From Rugalucina vietnamica (Eukaryota; Mollusca; Bivalvia; Lucinida; Lucinidae): a stretch of 64,000 nucleotides of DNA. The position numbers were made by a program, and so were the translations under genes. The notes beneath the pieces are model-generated. The model was not told where the DNA came from, searched no databases, and was given only the letters and a program-made list of their open reading frames with translations. This document shows, piece by piece, positions 47,801 to 60,200 of this stretch; position 1 is the stretch's first letter; the number at the start of each line of letters is the position of its first letter. The stretch covers positions 46,207,986-46,271,985 of the forward strand of contig OZ024875.1 of the NCBI GenBank assembly GCA_964017185.1. Direction: 5' to 3'.

Positions 47801-50800
47801 TTGACCATACAAGAAATAAAAGTGATTGGCAAACGTAAGTCGTTCCCGATAATTTCTTATTGTATACCGATGGAAAGAGTGTCATTGCAGATTCCTGAAA
47901 ATCCATTACGAAAACTCGCCCATATATTATACAGAGATTGCTTTCAGTCGTACAGACTGAATTTTTTTTATAGAATATATATGATATGTTTAGCATTTTT
48001 TTGCACTAAACATTGATTGTGGGTACCCATAATCCATGTTTTGGATAAAATATATTGAACTTATGCATACCCCAGTTTTGCTATATAAAAGTGGGTATGA
48101 GGGGGTATGCTTTTCATGGGCATGTTTTCTTTGTTTATAACGCCAGACAGAGTTCTGTATACTAGGGTTGTAAGATGTTTGTATTTTATGATGTATATAA
48201 GATGGCCAGAACGAGTTGAGTGTTTTTCATTTAGGTACTGGTTGTGGTCGACGTCTCGGTATGGTGTCAGGTGAGATACGAGATTTCCAAATCTCCTACT
48301 CTAGTGACACTGATGATAACACATATGACCAGGGTCGTTTGCTACTACCGGGACCAGGCTGGTGTGCGTCTGTTGATGATATGAAACCATACTTCCAGGT
48401 ACTGGTTAACATTATCCATTGTTCTTAGGTTTTGCAACAACGTATGATGTAATTTTTGTGCATACTTGTTCCCCGTCCATAAGATTATTGAGGTTAACTT
48501 ATAATTTATGTGTCGCGAAGCGAGAAACCCGGTCTTTGGTGTTTCCGAACAGGTCCGACACTAACAGGCCTGTACAGTCACAGAAGGCTAGAAACCTTAA
48601 TAATGGAGGGATGGTAGTATCTGAACTGCATAATCAAAGGCGCTGATCTGCGCCTTTGGTTTCTCATAATCCGGTTCTCTGATGACGCTGCCCATTATAT
48701 CAATGCTATAATTTTCTTTCGTCGCCTGTTGCAGTGATTAATATTTATTTTTCTCACATGCTGGGACAGATAGTACACATTAATCCAAGTTTATTTTATA
48801 CTTTACATTGAAACCCGATGTATATCAAAACTTGATAAAATTGGTATTTTCATTGATATGAAATTTCACTGATATCAAATCTCACTGATATCAAAAGTCA
48901 CATGTGACTGCTATCAGCCTATATCTTCACTGAAATGACGTCAGATTTATTTGGATTTCTTCTGACGTTTCCATTTAATTGACGTCATTAAATGTGTCTC
49001 ACTTCACGAATTCAAACGCCTATAACTCCGTTATTTATGAACGAAAACATAAAGTGTGTGTATTCATTTTCTTAGTTAGAACGTAAGGAACAATGTGGTA
49101 CCAAAATTATTCGTGTTTTCAAAAATTTTTGGTTTTCGCATTTTCACCGCCTGCTTTGTGAATAGGAAAATGCCCGTGTGCTGCGCACTCGTGAAAATTC
49201 TGATATTTTCAACTCACTCGATGAAATATATTTGGTATTCACCTCAAAAAAGCAAATGTCCTCTATTTATCATACAATTTTGTATTGGCTGATTCCAGAT
49301 AGACTTGATTGTCCCTATGGCAGTACAAGGTATTGAGATACAGGGATGGAGTGAGGGAAACGATAGAAGACTTGTTACAATGTTTTCACTGGAATATGGC
49401 ATGGATGAAAACAATTTGACAAAGTATCGTGAAAACCACAAATATGAAAAGGTTCATAGAATTTGAGACTCTCTGGTTTCATTAATAACCAATCAGCTGA
49501 ATTATTTTTGTATTATCGTAAAACCTTTCAGCAGCGTTCACAATGCCGTGAACCAGTTACACAAAAGGCCTAAAAATGCATTAGGTGTGGCTATTTTTCG
49601 TCATTTTCGTTATTTTAGTTTGCCCTTCAATGCACACAAGCATTTTCAAATAATGCAGTTACACAAATGGCTTTACCATGGATTCTTTGTGCATTTTTTC
49701 CCGTCATTGTCTTGAATTGCAGCTCTTTGCCATCGACACCTCGCAAGCAGCTGACACAATTCACCGTTTTAACTTCCATCATGATATAGTGACACGCTTC
49801 TTGAGAGTCTATATTTTGGATTACGAGGTTGCGCCGTGTCTAAAGATGGAACTAGTCGGCTGTCCAAAGCGAGGTAAATATTCAACTCGATTGTACAGCA
49901 TCATTTGTATTCGAATTTTACATTGTCGTTTCCGTAATAATCGATGGGTGATTAAGTCAATGAGGCTGGATACTTCTGTAGTTTTAGTAATTTTAATAAT
50001 AGTAATGTGAATTTCTAAAACAGTGACTTCAAGTAAAAGGAAAGTAAAGTTATGACGTCGTATCTATGACAATGATGACGTCATAATTAGAAAGAAGCAA
50101 TAACAGTAACAGTTTACTCCAATAATTCAATGCAAGTGCACAAGCTATTTCCCTTGGATAATGCTAGTGTAAATACAATGTATATACAACAAAGGGTACT
50201 CGAATGCTATCTGACATTTCCAAAACATTGAAAATGGTGAAATACTCGAGACACCACAACAAACAGTTAAATATAGTTCATATTCACGGGGGTGATTCAA
50301 TTGATACCACCTGTGCTGTCGTCCGAAACGTTACTGCATATATTGCTGTCGTCCGAGTGTTCCGGTTTCCATCCGAGTACTACGGCTGTCGTTACACAAA
50401 CAGTACACACGTAAAAGCGGCTCGTGATTGTATTTGAAGGTATTATTTATCTTTTTCTGCTAGAATGTGTTGTTAGATATTTGTCTATCGTGCAATATGT
50501 TTGTACGGGTTTTTGGGTCGCTAGTTTGCATACAACCATGTGTTTAATCGTAAAAAAAGCAAAAATCACATAAATATGCAAATACTTAAATAATCAGCAT
50601 CTCTCAGTTCTAACCATTTATTGAACAACATGGAAAACATAACTGCAAAGATAAAACCTTTTACAGTTATAAAAAAATCCAAAGCAGAAAGGGTTTGAAG
50701 GGGCGTTTAACTTTTGGTGTTACTGCTGTCGATCAGTTGTAAATATGTGTGATACGGCTGTCGGTTAAACTCGTTACGGATGTCGACAATTTAGAACAGG

Positions 50801-53800
50801 TAATAATTGAAAATATATGGGTAAAACTAAGTTTAAGGCATCCTAGATTTCAGAAATATGAATGAAATAACATCTATTTCACTTTGTTCATATTTCTAAC
50901 GATAAACCACGGTGGGTTGGTTACACGAAGTAAGATATTTACATGACACACCGCCGCACTTTCAAATATGAATATTAACGTCGTCTATACAGTGACCGGT
51001 TGCCTTGCTTTCTCATTTTCGCATGCATTATCCAAATCAGAAAGTGTAATGTATACAATTTAAACTTTGATGAGCTACAGCGGAAAAAGACACTGTGGCG
51101 AAATTGACTGATTGATCATTTGTGTAATGCACTTTAGCCATTTGTAACCACGCCCGTCCGCCCCCATCCACGGGGAGGGCGGGGGCAGCCGTGGAAATGA
51201 GCAGGGCTTTGACCAAAGTTTTGCTACGACAGTGCGTGGGAAACGGGCCGTGAAATCTAAAGCAGCCTGTGGAGAAAACAGCAGTGGTTTTACCAACAAG
51301 CAGTCCTCACAGGGTGGGTTTTTTTTAACGAGGATTGCTTTTAGCGATGATTTTCTGGACCAAAAGTCAAAATTCCCGCAATTCACCGGGGGTGGGGGCC
51401 CGTTGTTACAAATGATTAGTACATAATACCTTATAATATTGCATTCATGTGTATATTTTCTTGTAGTCGCTCTCGAATGTCATTAAATGGCGCGAAGTGT
51501 AATATTCTGCTCTGCGATACAAAGGTTCACGTGTGTTGGTAGTGCTCTGTGATACATTGTGTTGTTCTTTCTGTCCCGCTTGGGATGTCTTTGGGCTGGG
51601 ATGTTGATTTCCAGTCGAATACAATGATTTCATATTTTTATTTGACTCCCCCCCCCCCCCCCCCCCACTTTTCTTGGTTTCGCGAATTTACTTTTTGGTG
51701 AACTAGTAAAGCTGGTCTGCTATCCGCCTAGTATCTTCTGGTTTTGGCTTTACTGCATCGGCATTTTGTATATTTATATTTTTTAGCCAGCTTAGCACGT
51801 TGTTTAATTTCATCATACCGTTTTTTTTTTCGCAGTCCTCGTAGAAATGGTGGTTTCGCTTTCCTAGGAAAAACGGTTTTGTTGATTATAATAATAATCT
51901 CTAAATTTCTTGTTTGGATTTTAACTTAATTACATCATTTTTTTTTGTTACATATGTTCGCCAGTTGAACACTATATTTATTTTCTTTCTTTATAAAATG
52001 TCCCCAGGAGAAATGGTTTTCGCTGTTTTTCCCAGTAAATAAGCTAATCGGCATCCCAGGACAAGTGGTTTATCTTCATGATACGATTGCTAATTGTGCC
52101 TACCTCTATATGCCCAGGAAAAATGGTTTTCGGCGTTGTCCATAGTAAATACGCTCATCGGCGTCCCACGAAAGGTGGTTTATCTTCATGATACGACTGC
52201 TTATTTTGCCTGCCTCTCTGTTGTGTTCGTTGCCTTTGGTTTTGGTTGCGACATAGCCGGATGACTACCTCGTTGGGAAAGAGCTAGTTATTCTGCTATT
52301 CGAGTGCGTTGTCCGACCTAAGTTCGGAAAATTTGTGATGCCGTTTGCATGAGTCATTTGTGAAATATTTTAAATATACTATCATATGACTGTATATGAA
52401 ACTGTAAAAAAATCACATACTTTCATCTGGTCGCCGAGAACACTTCGAAACATTTAAGTTCCGAAGTGTTCTAGATGTTGACAAATGTTTCAAAGAAAGA
52501 AAAGTTTGCTAAAGAGTTCTTATACTATGCCGCATATGATAGGATATGTGTGAAATATTTTCTTTCATATGAATATAGCAATACGTGATTTCCGACAGTA
52601 TGTGCAGTACGAACGCGCTCTTTAACGTATGCACAAAATATAACATACAGTTTGTTTCCCGACACTGTGTCAGCTTATAAATCGTTTTCATTTCCAGAAA
52701 ACATGTTATGCAAAGTTTGTACTTAGAGACTCATTGTTCATTCATGTGACTTCACTAATCATCTTATATGACATTACAGAAGAGACTATTTGTAGCATTT
52801 TTGTTTTTCGAGGTTACTGTTATGCTTTCTAACGATCTGTTTAGTCGTCCTTTTATGAGTAGCATACGAAAATTATTCAGAAACTACTGTGTAACAAAAT
52901 AAATGCATAAAATATGTTGAATTTGATTTCAACGGGCAATATGCCATCTCGAAATACTATCGACAGCCGTATCGTACTGATCAATAAACAAATGCCAGCC
53001 GTATCAGGGGTCAGCGACAGCCGTATCACGCTTTTTAAAAACGGGAAATATAATTTGAAGGACGCAATGAATTGGGTAAATGATTACAACTTTAAAAGGC
53101 TAAATGGAAAGCGTAATATCCCTGATACTTTCGCTTACATGGAATGGTTGCATATGTTGAAAGTAAGAAAACCACGCGAGAAAACGATGTTTTGTACTAA
53201 AAATAAATTCTTGTGATTGTTTTTATGTTAAGAAAACTGGAAAGACGTTTGTAATATCGATAAATACCTTCTTGACAATTTTCGGTGATAAATGCGCTGA
53301 TTAGCGACGATCTGTTGGCCCTGTGGGCACTGAAATAGGGGCACCGATGATAACGACAGCCGTAGTACTCGGACGAAAACCGGAATACTCGGACGACAGC
53401 AGTATATGCAGTAACGTCTCGGACGACAGCACAGGCGGTATCAATTGAATCACCCCCGTGATATTAGTCCACTCGAAAAATACGTTGGGTACACGAAGTT
53501 TTTAGCCTACCTTGGTATAGAGAAGGCTACATTACGTGGAATCATTGAAGCAACAGTGGATGAAACCGCTGTGGTCATGATCGATGAATGATACATTATG
53601 TTCATGTTCATCCAAGAGTATATACATGTGCGCGTACAGTACCATTAAAAATGCCATACACGTTTGGCTTTTTAAAGAACAGTATGCTAGAATCCGTCCA
53701 TAAGGACAGGCATTCGCTCGCTTTACGGAAAAAAAATCGAATGAGGATACTACTCTTTACCCAGAATTAAAATGTCATTGCAAACAAAAAGTTTTAATTT

Positions 53801-54222
53801 GATTTTTACATACTTACTTAACCCACGATGTAATCTAAGCTCAATGTTCTTTTAGTGTCCCGTGATTTAAAGTGTTCTTCTACGAGCGTAGACTATGGTC
53901 TTGAAGTGGTGGACAGACGTTGTTACTGGATAGAAACAGCAAACGAAGGCTACTATCCCGACACCCTAGAGGAGTGTATGCAGACCTGTGACAACCAATC
54001 CTGTCTTCAGACGGTGTTCAACTGTCCAAGCTGCAATACTTTTATACCTACCCGATATGACCGCCAGTTCGCCTCACAGTTTGTCAGTAGACCGAGCGGA
54101 TGCTACTCGATGACTCGAATATGCGTTACAGGTACGGTATCTCTATATCAATACAAAGTATAAGTTCTACACGAGGTTATTATTATTATTATTATCATTA
54201 TTATTACTAGTATTATTATTAC

Positions 54223-54259
<37 letters not shown>

Positions 54260-57200
54260 TGAGCCGCAGCATGGGAAAACCATAGCCGAAAATAAAGGCG
54301 CACATCAGCGCCTTTGTTTTCGCTACACGGATAGTACAATTCCTCTACCAGAGTTTCCAGCCCGTTACCATTTTCTGTGACTGTACAGACCGATTTGTGT
54401 CAAACCTAGTCGGAATCCAAATTATTGGTTTTCTCACGTACAGACTCGGTTATCTTTTTCGATGACAAAACTTTGCTTCTCGTACACGAAATTCTACAAG
54501 TGTATGTACAACCTTTTTTATTGGTGACGTACAGCATGTACACCTGTTCAGTTTGATCAAATTGCATAGTTTCCCCTCCGAGGGAATCATGTGTTCAAAG
54601 AAACAGTATTTTACATCCGTCAGTAGATTGTCGATATCGCTCATGTATATATATAAGAAATGTTAGACTGTGGAATGCTTTTATAAATTTCCCGTCATAT
54701 TTTACAGATACAACTAATTTTGATGACTGTCAGCGGGTCGTGCATAAACCAGGCCCACTTGTTTCGCCTAGTAACCCCTTCTACTATGGCCACGTGACTC
54801 CATGTACGTGGTCCATAGATTTCTTAGATGCTTCTTTCGTCAGAGTGCACGTTCTTCACATTAATTTAGCTGTTCCAGACACTCAGGCTGGGCTCCTAAA
54901 CGTACGTTTTATTCATTTTTCTAATTACACTCCCAAATAAATGATTCGTTTTTTACATCGCGTAATTTTCTTCATCTGCGCTTTTGTTGTTACTGATTTT
55001 GTTGGTACTGCTTTTGCTTTGTCCACTGTTACTGGTTTTGAGAAAGAAGTGCTTTTGAGCCAATTCTAGTAGATACCATTTTTATACGTAGGCTGTCCGG
55101 AAAGATTTGAGATTGTATCTATATCTCAAAAACTGTTCAAAAGAATCAGTTGAAATTTTATACTGGTATATTACATTATATCATGAGTTTATGGGTGCAT
55201 TTAAAGTGGCTTTCAAGGTCATCGGACACCAACGCTTGATAATTTTATGTTTATTTGATTATTTTGAGAGCAGCAATATCATTCAAATATCAGAAAAGCA
55301 CATTCGTTTTCATCTGGCTACCTCCAAACTGTTTTGTGCCGATTTTTTCGCACGCATCGAACAGTCTGTAGCCCTTCTTTTTATCACCAAATTCCTGGCT
55401 AAAGCTATTCGAAAAAGCGAAACAATGATTTTACATATCCTGGGTTTGGTTAAGCCAACAGTAAGAAATTTCGATTAGATTTGTGAACTTATTTCGGCAT
55501 GAACAGTGTTTGGCAAAAAACAAACGCTGCTTCATCCGTTGCAACGAGGTAAAGTTTCTTTCCAACACTTTGATTGACACATACACTTCCGCTTTTGCAA
55601 AGTTATTAACCGTCATAAAGACCAGGGAATTTTCCGAACATATTGAATTAATGATGTCGTGACACCATGAAAGTTGTTGCTGTATTTAACAGCCATATTG
55701 TCATTTTGTGCGGCGCAATTGTTTGTTATCTCCGGTTTTAAGAAAACATCAATTTGAAATTCAAAGTGCTCCGAGAAGCGTCACATCGGTTGCCTTGGAG
55801 ACCAATATCTCCAAGTGTATGTAGGTTTTGATTCCAATTTTCCCATATATTATTAAGGAAGGCCTTATCTATAAACTGATATATCTTTTATTGTATAGCA
55901 TAAAATAATATTCAAGATATAGGCACAGTCCTAAAACTTTCCGAACGAAACCTCGTATAACAACACGACGCTCCTTACTCTTCTTATCGAAAAAAAAAAA
56001 CAACCCATAACATTGACACATTCTTATATTTATACGGGATTCTCAACTGGAAAAGAAGTGGATTCTACGGTACGTTGAAGATGAAAAACTGAGCGGAATC
56101 GAGACATTCAAAAAATCTTTTATCATTTAGGCTGGGTTTTCAACAGTTAAAGTAGGCGACTGCACGGATCACATCTATATTGGAGATACGTACATAGACG
56201 CAGCTACCCAACAACAGTATATTGATGCTGTCTTGCTGTCAACACAAACGATTCTACTAATATCCCTGCATGGCTGTGCAAGATACTCTAGGACAGACGC
56301 CGAAGGGTTTATCTTTAATATTACAAAGTCCGGTGAGTTATTTGAATTTTTTGATATCTTCAGTTCCGTTTCAAAAATAGCATATCTCTGCAATAGATGC
56401 CAATGAATAGCATTCAGATCAGAAAGTGGCAATATTCACAGTACGTTTATCATACCAATCGCCGAAACTTGAAAACTTGACTTTAAATCTGTCAGAAATT
56501 TTGGTATACGCCAAAGGCAGCTTCTTGTCTCATGATCAATATAAATTTAATACGATTTAAACATATATAAACATATGCACAAAATAGAGACGTTCCAATC
56601 GAATCAGTTTAATAGCCATCAAGCAATGGTCGATACAAAGAAAGGTGAAGAGGTCAATTCATTTTGAGACATTGCCGGGGTATGCCATATTTTAAACGGA
56701 GCTGTACTGTATACGTAAGTCAAAACACAATAAATGACATGCGCATTTTTGGTGCATACTTGTGAGTTTTTCATTGATTTAAAATCTTCGTTTGAAAACA
56801 ACATACTGTACTATCAATAGACATTCGCGATAAGGGTATGTTTTCAAAGATTCAGTGCAGTGTTCATTACAATGCACATGTCACGGTCCGTTAGATTAAG
56901 AGTTATCATATGAACCACCCATTACCTTATTACAGTTCTGTTAAATTCTTCAGACTACCCAGGTTGTGATTCGGCTATTTCCAAAGTAATACATTGTCAA
57001 GCGCCATCAGCATTGATAACAAGCCCTGGATACCCAGCTACTATTCAGCCTACAGATCGACGCTGGATTATAGAGGGAAAGATTGGTCAATATATCATTC
57101 TGGAATTCGTTGATTTAGACATTTGGCATGCCGATGAAAATGCAGTTGTGTCATGCCCCAATAATTATGTCATCGTAGAAGATGTAGCTTTGAATGGACA

Positions 57201-60200
57201 AACTACAGAAACAGGGAGATTTTGCTCGAGCAGTACCACTCGAAAGAAAATCCAGTCAAGTTGGCACATGGTGGAACTCAGATATTTAATTGAGATGTCA
57301 GAGGGAGGCAGAGGATTTATGGCTAAATATACGATAGTTGACTTCGTCATGAAGGAATCTGAAGAAACTGCACATCCAGGTAAGGAAAAAGGTACAAGTA
57401 GGCAAAGATCAGGAAAAGGCGCAATCAGAAAAAGATTCCCACTCCAAAAACCGAGGTGGGAAAAAACCAAACTAACAATCAGGTACTTATACCATGAAAC
57501 ATATCGTAAGCCGAATGAGCAGCTATTTTCCCAATAGGTGGCCACTCAGTTACCTTAACTTAACTAAAAATATGAAAACATACATAAGGCGCCAACAGCA
57601 CAAAAAATTTTAAACACCAAGACATAAAACAAAAAGAACCACTACAGAAGTATCACCAATTTCGAAAATGTATTTAAAATAGATAAAATATAATTGTTCA
57701 AATTGATAATTATGTCTACATGTATTACATTCCTTCTATTTTTAAATTATTATTTGTCATTTTACAGAATGTTTGCTTGGATGGAATTACTTTAAAAGCA
57801 AGTGTTACAAGATATTCAAGCAAACCGAAGGCCTTACTTGGTTAGATGCTGAGGCCTTATGTTGGGGCGTAGGGGGTCATCTAGTTTCTATGGAAACAGA
57901 AGCAGAAACAATGTTTGTTCACAGCCTCCAAACCAAAGATATTTCTAACATCATGAATTCAACTCAGCAAGGTGAAAGTGTAGTCGCTGCTACAGATCTA
58001 GATTATTATATCGGTGAGTAAGGCAATCGGGATTATTATCGGTGATATTTAAGATTCCAATAGCACAGCTGAGAAACACATGGTATTGTTTTCAAACAAA
58101 TCGATATATGATCGGTTGACGCACCATAAGTTCTGTCAAAAGTTGAGATGAGAAATTTGAGTTTTTTCCTATAACGTTTACTCAATTGACTGATAGATAG
58201 GTGCAGTCAATGCAGAAATTGAGCATTATTGGAATGAAAGTAACATAAGGAATCCAGGTTATTTCGTTTTCGCAAACACTTCCGTCCCGTGATTGTATAG
58301 TACTTCCAAAACAGTAACATTGAAGTGTTTGCAAAAACGAAATAACTGGGATATCTTATGTTACTTTCTTTCAATAAATGTTTCATTTCTGCATGGACTG
58401 CACCTATCTATTAGTCTGTAGAACAAACGCTGTAGGAGAAAACCCGAAAATCTAACCTCAACTTCGTTTCAATTGCAGTGTGTGTCACCGCTCATTTATC
58501 GGTCTGTAAACAAATACCACGTGATTCCCAGTAGTGAATAGAACCAGTTGATAATAATTATTAAAGAGACCCATCGTACAGTGGAACCAGAACTTGACTT
58601 CACACCCTTTTCACTTCGTGTCTCATGATGTGCACAACAAAAGAGCGATTTATGAATTATGATGTGCAATCCAAGTTCAGAAATGGAGGGCACTGGAAGT
58701 TCTGTGACCAATCTGAGATCGAAGAGCACATTTTACACGTGTTAATTGATACATGTTAGTCTTACTATAAAAGGAAGACAAACTATTATACGGACTGTAT
58801 ATACTCAATCATGAATATAAGATAAATAATCAATTTGATTGTGTGTGACAACAATCTTTTTTTTTATCAACATTATTACCTTTGAGAAGGTAGAGTCCAT
58901 TTATTTTACGTATCATAAGTATAGAATTTGTATTTTGAAAAAAAAAAAATAAGGTGTCAAAATTTTACACCTGTCATAGATAGAATACCAATGAATCTGT
59001 CACCTGTCATAAATTTCGATTATACGAAAAACTGCCATAAAATTAGAACACAGTTTTTAAAACAGTTATAAAATTGTCCATTCTCAGATAGTTGTGTATT
59101 TATCTCTTTTTATAAAAACGAAATTGAGCGACTGCTGTGAATAAAGTGATCCAAAAAGTTGAATCTAATTACAAGTATAATTAAACGCAACTCAACTTCT
59201 GTGGTGGTTCTTATTGTTTTATGTCTTGGTGTATAAAATGTTTGTGTTGTTGGCGCATTATGTATACTATCATATTTTTAGCTCACCTGAGCCGCAGGCT
59301 CACAAGGTGAGCTTATAGGATGACCATGATCCGGCGTCCGTCCGTCCGTCGTCCGTCGTCCACAATTTCAAAGATGAATATCTCTGAGACCAGTCGGCAG
59401 ATCACAATCAAACTTTATATGCAGCATCATTGTGGTGGAGCATTGCCTGCATTAGGTTTTGAAGCAGATTGAATGAGAACTCTGGTTGCTATGGCAACAG
59501 ACAACTCCCATAGACTTTGTATGGAGAAAATGTTGTCCTCGCATTATCTCCGCTATTTTCAATTGGATCTTTTCCATACTTGCAAGGAACAGCAACTTAC
59601 ATAAGAGCTCGGATGGGTTCGAAATTCAGCCAGATCCGACCACGGGCTGCGGAGTTATCTGCCCTTGAGCGTTTGAAAAAATCCCCATAGACTTTGTATG
59701 GAGAAAATGTTGTCCACACATTATCTCCGCTATTTCAATTAGATATTTTCCATACTCGCAAAGAACAACAACATTCATAAGAGATCGGACGAGTTTGAAA
59801 TTCAGCCGGATCCGACCACGAGCCGTGGAGTTATCTGCCCTTGAGTGTTTGAAAAAATCCCCATAGAATGGGAAAATGGTGTCCACGCATTAAGATTGTT
59901 ATTTTTGATCAGATCTTCTTCATTCTTCCATGTAACAAGGACAGCCATGAGATCTTGGTTGGGTTCAGAATTCCACGAGATTTGACCATGCACTGCGGAG
60001 TTAGGTGCCCTCGAGTCCGTCGTCCGTCGTCCACACTTTCAAAGATCTTCTTCTTTGAAACCGCTTGGCCGATCAAGTTGAAATTTTATGTGGAGCCTCC
60101 TTGGGTAGCGGCATTTCAAGTTTGATCGCGAAATCCAGGTCACATGACCAAGATGGCCGCCACGCCCATATATAATAAAAACCACTCAAAAATTTTCTTG

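Larger units (their letters stand above)
50280..53465. mobile_element. Element Q: 3.18-kb long-TIR element with 5-bp duplication in a gene B intron
   Basis: The element proper is 50285-53460. Left TIR CACGGGGGTGATTCAATTGA continues inverted from the right end for about 110 bp with few changes. ATATT flanks both sides (50280-50284, 53461-53465). The TIR word GCTGTCGTCCGA and shorter ACGGCTGTC words recur inward on the left (50310-50790) and as GGACGACAGC/GACAGCCGTA on the right (52960-53440). Inside are a G/C-rich block (51150-51420), a poly-C run, a two-unit tandem repeat, and an unrecognised 100-codon frame (52914-53216). Confidence 0.85.

Noticed and set aside
52914..53216. Transposase of element Q
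   Set aside because: The 100-codon frame has no catalytic motif, and its first part consists of the CAGCCGTATC repeat words.
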